From JAWLHU01 sp041690255 (lineage in GTDB: Bacteria; Bacillota; Sulfobacillia; Symbiobacteriales; Symbiobacteriaceae), in contig JAWLHU010000010.1 of assembly GCA_041690255.1 (NCBI GenBank), forward strand, positions 124,001-188,000: a stretch of 64,000 nt of DNA, written 5' to 3'. A program made the position numbers and the translations under genes. Every line of letters begins with the position of its first letter. Within the stretch, counting starts at the first letter, position 1. Positions 43,958-52,509 of the stretch are shown here, piece by piece. The notes under the pieces are model-generated. The model saw only the letters and a program-made list of their open reading frames with translations, was not told the DNA's origin and searched no databases.

Positions 43958-45398
43958 CGTCCCAGGCGTTAACGAAGTGCTGGAGCAACGCCTTCCGCTC
44001 ATGCGGGTCCGCCTCGGCCCAAATCTCCGGAAACGTGACCACGAAGTTCGCCAGAACCTCCTTCGGGGGAGGGGCTGGCGTTTTCTTTACGGCCTCCAGC
44101 CGATCCCGAAGGACCCTAATCCGCTCCTTGTGCGGCTGGACCCGCTGCAGATACTCGGCCATCTCCAGCTGCCCCGTCTCGTAGAGTTGGTCCCAGCGCT
44201 GGATTGCCTTCCCGGCTTCGGTGATCTCCCGGTCAACCTCCGCCACCTCATCGACCGTCATGCCCAAGCGCCGCTCATAATCCGCCTCCACAAGCCCGTA
44301 GAAGGCATCCAGGGCGTCAGGATCCCCCAGGGCCGTAATCGCCTCCACTACCCTCTGCTCCATGGTCGGCCCCGGGGCACTGGTCAGGGCCTTCCCCTTC
44401 CCGCCACAGCCCCGTGCGTAGTTGTAGTTCCGGCACCGGTACCAGTACTGCCCGGCCTGGCGGCTGTTCTTCGCCGCCTTCTGCACGCAGATTGGCCCGC
44501 CACAGACCCCGCACCGGGCCACACCCGATAGTACAAACGCCCCCGTCGCCTGCCGTGGCGCCATCATCTTGCGCTGCTCAAACGTCTCCTGCACCCGGTC
44601 AAACATCTCCGCCGAAATCAGCGGTTCATGCGTTGAGGGCACCAGCCGCCGCTCTCCCCCCCGGGGGCCAGCCAGCAGGAGCCCCAGATACATGGGGTTC
44701 TGCAGGATGCGGGTCACCTTGACCGAGTCGAACCGCTGCCCCATGGAGGACCGGGCGCCGATCTCCTCGTTCAGCCAGGTCGCCACACTCCGCAGCCCAT
44801 GTCCCGCCAGGTACTTCTCGAAGATCTTGACCACCAGGGGCGCCGTCTCCGGGTCCGGCACCAGCCGCAACAGCGGCCGACCACCCTTGACCCGATCCGA
44901 CGGCTCCAAGGTGTAACCAAATGGCGGCCGGCCTCCCCCCCACTCCCCGGCGGCGATCTTCTTCTGCTTGCCAAAGCTCGTCCGCTCAGCGATCGTCTCC
45001 CGCTCCCACTGGGCGAACTCGCCCACCATGCGGATCATCAACCGCCCAGTCGCGGTCGTCGTATCAAACTGCTCGGTGACAGACCGGAACTGAAGCCCGA
45101 GAGCCTCGAAGCGCCGCAGGAGGTCATCCAGGTCACGCACCGACCGGGTGAGCCGGTCCAGCTTGTAGACCAGGATCACATCCCCCCGCTGGGCCTCCTC
45201 CATCATCCGCTGGAATTCGGGCCGGTCGAGATCCTTGGCCGAGACCCCATCATCCCGGTACCAGCCGCCCACTGTGTACCCCTGAAGTTGGGCGAACAGC
45301 TCCAGCTTCTCCCGCTGCCCCGCCAGGGAGTAGCCCGAGACCGCCTGCTCCTCCGTCGACACCCGCATGTAGCATCGGGCGATTGTCCTGCTCTCCAA
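43866..45398 (-). CDS. large serine recombinase / integrase
   Basis: Site-specific recombinase, 510 residues. Resolvase domain with catalytic Ser14 in YMRVSTEEQ, GWYRDDGVSAKDLDRPEFQRM and the VYKLDRLTRSVRD helix; recombinase domain from ~165 with GYTLEPSD and ILQNPMYLG; zinc ribbon CGVCGGPIC...CRNYNYARGC (~298-335); coiled coil ~370-440. It probably inserts and excises the mobilizable element. TTG 45398 follows GGAGGT by 8 bases. Upstream, 45400-45540 is AT-rich and would be a natural place for an attachment site. Confidence 0.93.
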   Translation of the reverse strand: MESRTIARCYMRVSTEEQAVSGYSLAGQREKLELFAQLQGYTVGGWYRDDGVSAKDLDRPEFQRMMEEAQRGDVILVYKLDRLTRSVRDLDDLLRRFEALGLQFRSVTEQFDTTTATGRLMIRMVGEFAQWERETIAERTSFGKQKKIAAGEWGGGRPPFGYTLEPSDRVKGGRPLLRLVPDPETAPLVVKIFEKYLAGHGLRSVATWLNEEIGARSSMGQRFDSVKVTRILQNPMYLGLLLAGPRGGERRLVPSTHEPLISAEMFDRVQETFEQRKMMAPRQATGAFVLSGVARCGVCGGPICVQKAAKNSRQAGQYWYRCRNYNYARGCGGKGKALTSAPGPTMEQRVVEAITALGDPDALDAFYGLVEADYERRLGMTVDEVAEVDREITEAGKAIQRWDQLYETGQLEMAEYLQRVQPHKERIRVLRDRLEAVKKTPAPPPKEVLANFVVTFPEIWAEADPHERKALLQHFVNAWDVTIYLYPGQRLEVRTAHRPADGPSSAGLAD

Positions 45399-45544
45399 CT
45401 GCCCCCACCTCCGGAACGCTCATCAACCCCCCCATATTCCCCATATTATTCCATAATTCCTTCTTTCTTTCATACAACACCCTGAGCGCACCCCAAGAGG
45501 TACGAGACTAGCCGACCTCGAATCTGCTAGGAAAAGCCCGGGAG

Positions 45545-45952
45545 GTGTTGGTCATCTACGAGTACCATGGGTGGATCACGATTCGCGCAACCGCTAACTG
45601 TGACGACGAACCAGACGACGCCCAAGCGGCGCAAGCCGTCTCGGCCTACATCGACTCGCTCGACTGGCCCTACGTCCTGGGCATGAAGCCGGTCAACGGC
45701 AGCTATCACCTCTGGATCAGCGGCAACCCAAACCACAAGCCCCGGGGTGACAGCGACCCCTTGGAGTTCTTCCGACAGATCGGCAGGCTGGCACCGGGCT
45801 CCTATGGTCTGCTCCACGTGTGGGATGACGAGGGCCCGAACGGGACGAGCAACGCTTTCCGAGCCTTCGCCCTCACACGCGGCGAGCTGAAGGAACACAA
45901 GGACCCCTTCCTCTCCCCCTGCATCCCCGCAATAGAAGACCCCTGCACCTGA
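45545..45952 (+). CDS. Imm7-like immunity protein
   Basis: A 135-residue protein resembling the Imm7 family of polymorphic-toxin immunity proteins: YEYHGWITIR at the start, NGSYHLWISGNPNHK in the middle, LAPGSYGLLHVWDDEG and the end ELKEHKDPFLSPCIPAIED. Imm7 proteins neutralise a cognate toxin, but no toxin gene is visible nearby. Start codon is GTG 45545 or TTG 45548, just after GGGAGG, which is tighter than usual; the family N-terminus allows either. Confidence 0.78.
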   Translation: MLVIYEYHGWITIRATANCDDEPDDAQAAQAVSAYIDSLDWPYVLGMKPVNGSYHLWISGNPNHKPRGDSDPLEFFRQIGRLAPGSYGLLHVWDDEGPNGTSNAFRAFALTRGELKEHKDPFLSPCIPAIEDPCT

Positions 45953-46017
45953 TCGGGAGGGAAATCCGCTATGACCTGGCACCCTTCGACTTCTTCGGCA
46001 CCGAGTGCACTGGCCGG

Positions 46018-46416
46018 GTGCGCTCGGTCGGCTGGCTGACCGACGGGCAGGACTTCGCCGAGGGGCCGGTAGACCTCGCAATGGTAAGCAGGCTGGCCGA
46101 CCTCCTCGTCAACCCCTGGCAGCCCGTGGTCTCCCCTGGGCGCCACTCATGCGAGTTCTGCCGGCTGACCGGTGGCCCAACCACCATCACCTACACGGGG
46201 CACCAGATCTCACTAGGCTCCTCCATCCTCCTGGTGCCGGGCAAGAGAAAGCTCTACGTACCGCCGTCCCTCATCCTCCACTACACAGACGCTCATGAGT
46301 ACAGCCCCCCGCCGGAGTTCGGCGAGGCGGTCCTCGCCTGCCCACCGATGCGCTCTATCGCCTATCTCAAGGCCCTGAGACCGCACCTACCACCGAGCAA
46401 CCTCGCCCACGAATAG
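46018..46416 (+). CDS. conserved small protein with CxxC-like pair, start uncertain
   Basis: At least 132 residues from GTG 46018. A Cys pair in HSCEFCRL, a hydrophobic SLGSSILLVPG and an acidic/aromatic LHYTDAHEYSPPPEFGEAVLACPP mark a family often found as hypothetical proteins near immunity genes. The frame stays open and conserved-looking upstream to the end of the Imm7 gene at 45952, encoding EIRYDLAPFDFFGTE, which seems to be the true N-terminus, yet no ATG, GTG or TTG precedes it after GGGAGG. Confidence 0.65.
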   Translation: MRSVGWLTDGQDFAEGPVDLAMVSRLADLLVNPWQPVVSPGRHSCEFCRLTGGPTTITYTGHQISLGSSILLVPGKRKLYVPPSLILHYTDAHEYSPPPEFGEAVLACPPMRSIAYLKALRPHLPPSNLAHE

Positions 46417-46423
46417 GCTTGTT

Positions 46424-46903
46424 TTGCTTACACTCGCCAAGGCGGTGCGGAACGTGGTCAGCGAGATCGGTGCGGGAGCGGCCGGCGGGGTTGTGGGCGC
46501 CCCGGTTGCCGGCCCCGTGGTTGGTGCGGGAGTCACCGCAGGTGGGGTCGTGGGAGCCCCGGTGATCGGTGCTACCACTCGCCAGCAACCCGTGCCCGAG
46601 ACAGCGATCTGCCCACAGCGCCGCTCCACAGGCTTCCACCCGACCGGCATCATCCCGGCGGCCCAGCAGGGCCCGTTCACAGGCACCTGGGTCGGCCCGA
46701 CCCTGGTCTTCAGCGGTGTGCTGAACCCGGGCATTCCCACCGCCTTCCCCCCGGGCAGCCTGATTCAGGCCCCAAGCTTCTCCCAGATCCAGGTCACCGG
46801 CGTTCAGCCCGTCCAGACCACGACTACCACAGGCGGGGTAGTCGCCGCCGGTGGGGTCGTCACCGGCGGCGGCACAGCAGCCGGCGGCGTGATCATCAGT
46901 TGA
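46424..46903 (+). CDS. Gly/Val-rich low-complexity protein
   Basis: A possible 159-residue protein; 46424 is a TTG without a clear ribosome site. The first ~50 residues repeat VVGAPVAG-type Gly/Val/Ala motifs, the centre has Thr/Pro/Phe segments and the end is again Gly-rich, so it would be beta-prone or fibre-like. It might be a coat or surface protein. The antisense frame is also open, a common effect in GC-rich DNA, so coding status is unsure. Confidence 0.4.
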   Translation: MLTLAKAVRNVVSEIGAGAAGGVVGAPVAGPVVGAGVTAGGVVGAPVIGATTRQQPVPETAICPQRRSTGFHPTGIIPAAQQGPFTGTWVGPTLVFSGVLNPGIPTAFPPGSLIQAPSFSQIQVTGVQPVQTTTTTGGVVAAGGVVTGGGTAAGGVIIS

Positions 46904-46912
46904 CCCGCTGAT

Positions 46913-46933
46913 CCCCGGGGCTCGCCCCCGGGG
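46913..46933 (+). terminator. hairpin after the Gly/Val-rich ORF
   Basis: Arms CCCCGGGG/CCCCGGGG around CTCGC, ten bases after the stop; no T-tract. Confidence 0.45.
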
Positions 46934-46965
46934 AGCTTACTTAACCCCGGCCCCTACACAGAGCC

Positions 46966-47001
46966 AAAAAAAAAAGGACGCCCGGCACTACTGCACCGGG
47001 C
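46966..47001 (-). terminator. terminator of the rnhB-yraN unit
   Basis: Minus-strand GCCCGG/CCGGGC stem followed by GTCC and ten T. Confidence 0.85.
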
Positions 47002-47011
47002 GGTCTCTCCA

Positions 47012-47371
47012 TCAACTCACAAATGCGCCCCGGATCACCTGGCAGACCCATTCCCCGCCATCGCCGGGCTCCACAGTCACGACGTCGAATCGGCACGAGG
47101 GCGGCGCCCCTCCCCGGCGGGCGAGGTAGAGCCCCGCCAGCCGGATCAGTTGGCGCTGCTTCTGAACCGTCACCGCCTCGGCCGCTGTGCCAAACCCTCT
47201 TCCCTTCCGGGTCTTGACCTCCACAAAGACCAGGTAACCCGACTCCTCAGCCACCATGTCGATTTCTCCGACGCGGAAGCGGACGTTCCGCTCCAGGATC
47301 CGATAGCCATGAGCCGCGAGATAGGCGGCAGCCGTCTCCTCGCCCTCCCGCCCAACCTGATGCCGCGGCAC
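47012..47371 (-). CDS. yraN: UPF0102 protein YraN
   Basis: A 119-residue protein with the endonuclease-like fold of the UPF0102 family: GREGEETAAAYLAAHGYRIL, then VGEIDMVA...VFVEVKTRKG with the Asp, Glu and Lys of a PD-(D/E)XK-type site. Cellular role unknown, though neighbours suggest DNA processing. GTG start directly abuts the rnhB stop (TAG-GTG). Confidence 0.93.
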   Translation of the reverse strand: MPRHQVGREGEETAAAYLAAHGYRILERNVRFRVGEIDMVAEESGYLVFVEVKTRKGRGFGTAAEAVTVQKQRQLIRLAGLYLARRGGAPPSCRFDVVTVEPGDGGEWVCQVIRGAFVS

Positions 47372-48184
47372 CTACTCCTCCACGAAGGGAAGGCTGGGCG
47401 TCAGCGAGAGAAGGTCACGGGCTCCCCCGGAGACCTTACGGTGAATGGGGCAGGGACCATACCGTTCCAGGGCAGCACGATGCTCGGCAGTACCATAGCC
47501 CTTATGGTTGGCAAACCCGTACTCCGGGAACTGCCGGTCCATGTCGATCATGTACTCATCGCGGATCACCTTCGCCACGATCGACGCGGCAGCGATCGAG
47601 CAAGACTGCGTATCGCCACCCACAACCGGCGCCTGCGGCTGGGTGACATTGGGCAGGTGGAGTCCATCGATCAGGAGGTAGTCCGGCTGGACGGACAGGT
47701 CGCCCACCGCCTTAATCAGCGCCTTATAGGTTGCCAGCATGACACTGGCCTCATCGATCCCCTCCGGATGAACCATACCAACACCCAGGGCGACGGCGTT
47801 CGAGCGGATCAACGTATAGAGATCCTGCCGTCTGCGAGCCGAGAGGCGCTTGGCGTCATCGATCCCCGGGAGCACGATCTCACCCGGCAGAATCACGGCT
47901 GCAGCGACCACAGGGCCCGCCAGCGGGCCACGCCCCACCTCGTCGAGGCCGGCCACCAGCTTGTAGCCCATGGCCCAGAGCTGCCGCTCATAGCTGTACA
48001 TTCGGCCAATGCGATCCCGCTCGCGCTCCCACTCGTCCAGACGGGACTGGCAATACTTGACTAGCTTCTGGGCGCCTCCGCGCGGATCCTCCCCAAGGGC
48101 CTTGATCACCTCAGGATAGACCTCAGGACCTTTCTCAGCAATCAAGGTTTGGAGCTTCTTGAGACTCATCTTCTTGATGTTCAT
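47372..48184 (-). CDS. rnhB: ribonuclease HII
   Basis: Removes RNA from RNA-DNA hybrids. 270 residues with a ~60-residue N-terminal extension typical of Firmicutes, then GLDEVGRGPLAGPVVAAAVIL with the first Asp-Glu pair, LLIDGL and the VAKVIRDEYM region. ATG 48184 chosen; TTG 48190 two codons earlier is possible. Confidence 0.95.
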   Translation of the reverse strand: MNIKKMSLKKLQTLIAEKGPEVYPEVIKALGEDPRGGAQKLVKYCQSRLDEWERERDRIGRMYSYERQLWAMGYKLVAGLDEVGRGPLAGPVVAAAVILPGEIVLPGIDDAKRLSARRRQDLYTLIRSNAVALGVGMVHPEGIDEASVMLATYKALIKAVGDLSVQPDYLLIDGLHLPNVTQPQAPVVGGDTQSCSIAAASIVAKVIRDEYMIDMDRQFPEYGFANHKGYGTAEHRAALERYGPCPIHRKVSGGARDLLSLTPSLPFVEE

Positions 48185-48380
48185 ACGCAAGACCGTTTCC
48201 ACCCCCACCCCGATCCCCGGAAACATACCTCAGGAAAGACGAAGACAGAAAAAAGGCACCCCGTCCGGTCCGTCGGGTACTGCGCATGTGATGTTCGACG
48301 GCTTTTTCGAAAAATCCTGCCTTCCTCCACCCAGGGGTAGAAAGGATTATGTAAGAACTATGACCAATCACCCTTCACAC

Positions 48381-48408
48381 AAAAGACCCCCGGGCCTGCC
48401 GGGAGTCT
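48381..48408 (-). terminator. terminator of rbgA
   Basis: Minus-strand AGACTCCCGG-CAGG-CCCGGGGGTCT then TTTTGTG. Confidence 0.8.
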
Positions 48409-48414
48409 CTCTGC

Positions 48415-49272
48415 TTAATCACCGGTCGAGGGCTCCTCCAGCGAGATCCGGCCCAACCGGCCCTCCCGCAGTTCCTTCAGGAGCAGGGCAGCGGTCTTTT
48501 CGATCTCCACCTGATCCCCCGCCCGCAACAGGCCGCGGTGCCGCCCCATGACCTCCAGGTTGGCCTCCGGGTTCTCGGCCAGTTGCAGCAGCCCAAACCG
48601 CTCCGCCATGGCGGCAGGCACCCTCTGCGTGAGAAACGGCAGGAGTTCCATAGCGACCATGCGCTGATCGAAGACCTCTTCCTTCACCGACCCGATGGCA
48701 GCCAGGAGAATACCATCCCACTGCTCCTCGAACTTGGGTACAAGAATGCCCGGCATGTCCAGCAGTTCCACATCGGCGCCGATTCGGACCCACTGCTTGC
48801 CGCGGGTGACGCCTGGGCGGTCGCCCACCACCGCCTTGCGCGCGCCCACCAGGCGGTTGATGGCCGAGGACTTGCCCACGTTCGGAATGCCGACAGCCAT
48901 CACACGGGCCGGACGGGGCTTCCGCCCCTTGGCGGTCCAGGCCGCCAGGGTGGGGGCGAACGCCTCCTTTACCCCAGCCAGGACCTCCCGGGCACCCGTG
49001 CCCTTCACCGCGTCAAGGGCGACCGCCACCCGACCCTCGGCGCGAAACCGGGCAAGCCAGGCCTTCGTCACCGATGGGTTTGCCAGATCGGACTTGTTCA
49101 GAATCAGAACCTGGGGCTTGTGGGCCACCAACTTCATGAGTTCCGGGTTCCGGCTGGCCAGGGGACAACGGGCATCGACAATCTCGAGGACCACATCTAC
49201 CAGGGGAGCGTTCTCTTCCAGCGTTCGCCTCGCCTTGGCCATGTGGCCCGGAAACCACTGAATCACCGGCAC
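48415..49272 (-). CDS. rbgA: ribosome biogenesis GTPase RbgA (YlqF)
   Basis: Circularly permuted GTPase needed for late 50S assembly. 285 residues. G4 LNKSDLA (~58) comes before G1 GIPNVGKSS (~128), G3 DMPGIL (~177), the permuted order of the YlqF/YawG family. Start after lepB. Confidence 0.95.
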   Translation of the reverse strand: MPVIQWFPGHMAKARRTLEENAPLVDVVLEIVDARCPLASRNPELMKLVAHKPQVLILNKSDLANPSVTKAWLARFRAEGRVAVALDAVKGTGAREVLAGVKEAFAPTLAAWTAKGRKPRPARVMAVGIPNVGKSSAINRLVGARKAVVGDRPGVTRGKQWVRIGADVELLDMPGILVPKFEEQWDGILLAAIGSVKEEVFDQRMVAMELLPFLTQRVPAAMAERFGLLQLAENPEANLEVMGRHRGLLRAGDQVEIEKTAALLLKELREGRLGRISLEEPSTGD

Positions 49273-49278
49273 GATGCA

Positions 49279-49857
49279 CTACCTCCCAAACTGGACGCCC
49301 GCCTCCCCGACCGGATTGGCAAGGCCCGAGATCCCGGTCAGCGGCCAGATCCGAGCAAAGGCCGGCCCGCGGATGTTCTTCAGCGGAACCGGTCCAAAGT
49401 ACCGGCTGTCCTCGCTGTTGTTCCGATTGTCACCCAGGACCCAGACCGAGCCCTCCGGTACCACCTGTGGCTTCCGGGTCTGATCGGTCATGCGGACTGT
49501 CGAGACCTCCGGAAAGGGCACCCCGTTCACGAAGACCTCCCCGTCAAGCAGTTCAACAGTATCCCCGGCCACGGCCACGATCCGCTTGATAAAGTCGCGA
49601 TCCGGCTGCTTCGGGTAGGCAAAGACGATCACTTCGCCGCGCTCCGGCTGCCGGAAGCGGTAGATATACTTGTTCACCAGCACCCGCTCTTCGTTGTGAA
49701 GCGTCGCCTCCATGGAGCTGCCATCGACACGGTAAACCTCGACCACAAAGGTCCTGATCACCAGGGCCACTACCAGGGCCAGGAGAACCGTTTCCATCAG
49801 CTCGCGGGTCGGCGACTTGCGTCGGCCAGGCGGCGGCACCTCAGTAATCTCCGCCAT
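49279..49857 (-). CDS. lepB: signal peptidase I
   Basis: Membrane-bound Ser/Lys signal peptidase, 192 residues. One N-terminal helix (ALVVALVIRTFVVEVYRV), catalytic Ser in GSSMEATL (~53), catalytic Lys in FIKRIVAVAGD (~95), and GDNRNNSEDSRYFG near the end. ATG 49857 is preceded by GAGAGG; the longer frame to 49962 would give an atypical cytosolic N-terminus. Confidence 0.94.
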   Translation of the reverse strand: MAEITEVPPPGRRKSPTRELMETVLLALVVALVIRTFVVEVYRVDGSSMEATLHNEERVLVNKYIYRFRQPERGEVIVFAYPKQPDRDFIKRIVAVAGDTVELLDGEVFVNGVPFPEVSTVRMTDQTRKPQVVPEGSVWVLGDNRNNSEDSRYFGPVPLKNIRGPAFARIWPLTGISGLANPVGEAGVQFGR

Positions 49858-50001
49858 GTAGCCTCTCCCCCTCACCGCCATCAGATGTGTCCTGCGAAAG
49901 AAACCCCTTCGGCCACCAGTTGGGCCAAGGGCGTCCCGCACGTACGAGAACGCTCCGCCCAACCAGGAAAAGGTCAGGCGGAGCGAGTTCTGGTTGAATC
50001 A

Positions 50002-50376
50002 TTAGGCCTTGGTCGGCTTGACGAACTTCCTCTCGCGGATACGGGCCGCCTTACCGGTCAGGTTCCGCAGGTAGTAGAGCTTCGCCCGGCGGACGATACC
50101 ACGGCGGACCACCTCGATGGAGGCCAGGCGCGGGCTGTGGACCGGGAAGGTCCGCTCGACGCCGACACCGTAGGAGACACGACGGACGGTGAAGGTCTCG
50201 TTCAGACCGCCGCCCTGCCGCTTGATCACGACGCCCTCGAACGCCTGAAGGCGCTCACGGGTACCTTCAACGACCTTGACCATCACCTTGACGGTGTCGC
50301 CAGGGCGGAAGGCGGGGATGTCGCTGCGCAGAAACTCACGCTCGATCTCATTGATAATCGTAGACAATGTTTTCAC
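50002..50376 (-). CDS. rplS: 50S ribosomal protein L19
   Basis: 124 residues, family length. IPAFRPGDTVKVMVKVVEG and the basic C-terminus RAKLYYLRNLTGKAARI are typical. Its own promoter lies in the short gap after trmD. Confidence 0.97.
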   Translation of the reverse strand: MKTLSTIINEIEREFLRSDIPAFRPGDTVKVMVKVVEGTRERLQAFEGVVIKRQGGGLNETFTVRRVSYGVGVERTFPVHSPRLASIEVVRRGIVRRAKLYYLRNLTGKAARIRERKFVKPTKA

Positions 50377-50458
50377 CCCTTGTACGTGACGTTCATGCCG
50401 GGCCTTCCGAGCGTGGAAGGGGTTCCGACAGCGGACCGTCCGTTATGACACGCAGTTC

Positions 50459-50487
50459 ATTATACCAAGCCATGACAGGTCAGGCAA
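50459..50487 (-). promoter_or_regulatory. promoter of rplS
   Basis: Minus-strand -35 TTGCCT (50482-50487), 17-base spacer, -10 TATAAT (50459-50464), giving a ~75-base structured leader that may contain an L19-type autoregulatory element. Confidence 0.7.
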
Positions 50488-50499
50488 GGAGAAAATGCG

Positions 50500-51276
50500 C
50501 TAGCGGCGCCGTTTCTTTCGCTTTGGATCGGGCGGCGGCTCTTCCCCGCGCCACCGAGCCAGCAGGACCTGATCCTCGTACGTCAGTTCAGCCGCCGCCA
50601 ACATGTCCGGGCGGCGCTCAAAGGTGCGCCGCAGCGCCTGCTCCCGGCGCCAGCGTTCCACCGCTCCGTGGTTGCCCGAGGTGAGGATATCCGGGACCCG
50701 CAGGCCTGCGAACTCGATCGGCCGGGTGTACTGCGGCCCCTCCAACAGGCCGGAGCTGTGGGACTCCTGCACACTCGACTCAATGTCGCCCAGCACCCCG
50801 GGGATCAGGCGGGTGACCGCCTCGATCATCACCAGGGCCGGCAGTTCGCCACCCATGAGGACATAATCCCCGATCGAGATCTCGTCGGTTGCCAGGGAGC
50901 GGATCCGCTCATCGAACCCCTCGTAGCGGCCCGAGACCAGGATCAGGTGGTCCTCCCTGGCCAGTTCCTCGGCCAGGCGCTGGTTGAAGACCTTGCCCTG
51001 CGGATCCATGAGGATCACGCGGGCCGGTTTCGCCCCCGCCACGGCTCGCTCCCGGCACCAGGCGATCGCCCCGGCCACCGGCTCGGGCTTCATGACAAGC
51101 CCCGCCCCGCCGCCGTATGGGTAATCATCGGTCGACTGATGCTTGGAGAGCGCAAAGTCGCGAATGTTGACCACTCGCAGATCGAGGATCCCCTCTTCGC
51201 CGGCCCGCCCCAGGATAGACTCACGCAGAACATGCTGGACAATCGGCGGGTGGATCGTCAACAGTTCGATCCGCAT
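50500..51276 (-). CDS. trmD: tRNA (guanine37-N1)-methyltransferase
   Basis: Methylates G37 of tRNAs to prevent frameshifting. 258 residues; trefoil-knot SPOUT motifs DYPYGGGAGLVMKPEP, LVSGRYEGFDERI and SIGDYVLMGGELPALV. Starts 2 bases after the rimM stop. Confidence 0.97.
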   Translation of the reverse strand: MRIELLTIHPPIVQHVLRESILGRAGEEGILDLRVVNIRDFALSKHQSTDDYPYGGGAGLVMKPEPVAGAIAWCRERAVAGAKPARVILMDPQGKVFNQRLAEELAREDHLILVSGRYEGFDERIRSLATDEISIGDYVLMGGELPALVMIEAVTRLIPGVLGDIESSVQESHSSGLLEGPQYTRPIEFAGLRVPDILTSGNHGAVERWRREQALRRTFERRPDMLAAAELTYEDQVLLARWRGEEPPPDPKRKKRRR

Positions 51277-51278
51277 AC

Positions 51279-51800
51279 CTAATCCTCCAGCAGGCCCGGA
51301 ATGGGTTTCATGGTGACCCGGCCGGCCTCCAGGTCGATCGCCTGGATGAACTGCCGGACCGCCGGGATCATGTAGCGCTTGCCGGGGGCCGTCTCCACCA
51401 CGTAGAGATCGTTGGCCGGGCTGCTGTGATCCACCTCGACCAGCCGCCCCAGCGCGTTGCCGTCGGGATCGACCACGTCGAGCCCGACCAGATCAAAGTC
51501 ATAGTAGTGCCCCTCGGGGAGCGGGTGCACCTCGGAGCGGGGCACCAGCAGGTACTGGCCCCGCAGGCTCTCCACCTGGTTCCGGTCGGTGTGGCCCTCG
51601 ATCTCCAGGATCACCAGGTTCTTGACGAACCCGCGAAAGCGCACGCCAACAGGGCGGTCAGCGGACCCCAGCAGCGCTCGCCGGAGGGTGCGATACCGCT
51701 CCGGGAAGTCGGACAGGGGAAAGACCCGCACCGCCCCGTTCACCCCGTGGGGTGCTGTAATCTGACCAATTCTGATCAGCTCGGGCTTGGACTGCACCAC
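51279..51800 (-). CDS. rimM: 16S rRNA processing protein RimM
   Basis: Assembles the 30S head with S19. 173 residues, N-terminal reductase-like RimM domain (RIGQITAPHGVNGAVRVFPLSDFPER) and C-terminal PRC barrel (YYDFDLVGLDVVD, MIPAV). Overlaps ylqD by one base. Confidence 0.95.
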   Translation of the reverse strand: MVQSKPELIRIGQITAPHGVNGAVRVFPLSDFPERYRTLRRALLGSADRPVGVRFRGFVKNLVILEIEGHTDRNQVESLRGQYLLVPRSEVHPLPEGHYYDFDLVGLDVVDPDGNALGRLVEVDHSSPANDLYVVETAPGKRYMIPAVRQFIQAIDLEAGRVTMKPIPGLLED

Positions 51801-52210
51801 TACGCTTCACCCTTACGAATGGCGATGATCTTGCCGTCCTCGACCACGATCTCCGTCGCCATCAGGGCGTCGAAGTCGTCGCCGACCGAGACGGTGGCCG
51901 TTGCCTGGGCCGTCCCCTGGACGATCTCGCTCCCCAGGGGAAGCGCCTGCACCGCGGCCATCTCCTCCTGGATCTTCGCCTTCTTCTCAGCGCGGACCGC
52001 CCGCTCCTGATCCATGAGCTGGCGCAACTGCATCTGCTGCTGCGGGCTGATCGCCGCTGTCAACTGGGCACGCTTCACCTGGGACTCCAGTTGCTGCATC
52101 TCGTCGTCCAACTGCTGGTCTGCTTCTCTCAACTCGGCGGCAAGGCGAGCCTTGAGGCCCTCGGTCACCTTGGCCTTGATCGTCACGGGGCGGAGAATCT
52201 GCAAGCTCAT
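51800..52210 (-). CDS. ylqD: YlqD family protein
   Basis: A 136-residue protein of unknown function typical of Firmicutes at this place. N-terminal PVTIKAKVTEGLK, a central long coiled coil (residues ~25-80, QQLDDEMQQLESQVKR) and a small beta-rich C-terminal domain (SVGDDFDALMATEIVVEDGK). Overlaps khpA by 4 bases. Confidence 0.88.
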   Translation of the reverse strand: MSLQILRPVTIKAKVTEGLKARLAAELREADQQLDDEMQQLESQVKRAQLTAAISPQQQMQLRQLMDQERAVRAEKKAKIQEEMAAVQALPLGSEIVQGTAQATATVSVGDDFDALMATEIVVEDGKIIAIRKGEA

Positions 52211-52440
52211 GATACGAACTCCACCGTGACCCGACGGCCGTCCTTCACGGCAGCCGCCTTCACTACGGTCCGGATCGCCTTCGCGACGCGGCCCTGGCGC
52301 CCGATCACCTTGCCCATATCACCGTCGGCCACCCTGACCTCTAGGGTTACCGCGCGTGGCGCTTCAATCGCCTTGACCGTCACCTGGTCGGGCTGCTCGA
52401 CCAGCCCTTTCACCAACGCTTCCACAAGCTTCTGCAACAT
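52207..52440 (-). CDS. khpA: KH-domain RNA-binding protein KhpA (YlqC)
   Basis: A 77-residue single KH domain with the GxxG loop in VIGRQGRVAKAIRTVV. It partners KhpB in cell-wall and RNA regulation in streptococci. Located after rpsP as in most Firmicutes. Confidence 0.93.
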   Translation of the reverse strand: MLQKLVEALVKGLVEQPDQVTVKAIEAPRAVTLEVRVADGDMGKVIGRQGRVAKAIRTVVKAAAVKDGRRVTVEFVS

Positions 52441-52509
52441 CAGGTATGCCCCCTGTTTCCGGGGAGTTTTGTCGCCCTACCCAGGCTGTCCACTCAGTAG
52501 GGCACGAAA

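Noticed and set aside
41181..45540. Prophage
   Set aside because: Only a recombinase is present; no capsid, portal, terminase or lysis genes, whereas a relaxase and oriT are.
48538..50448. Open plus-strand frame of 636 codons
   Set aside because: Antisense to rbgA, lepB and rplS.
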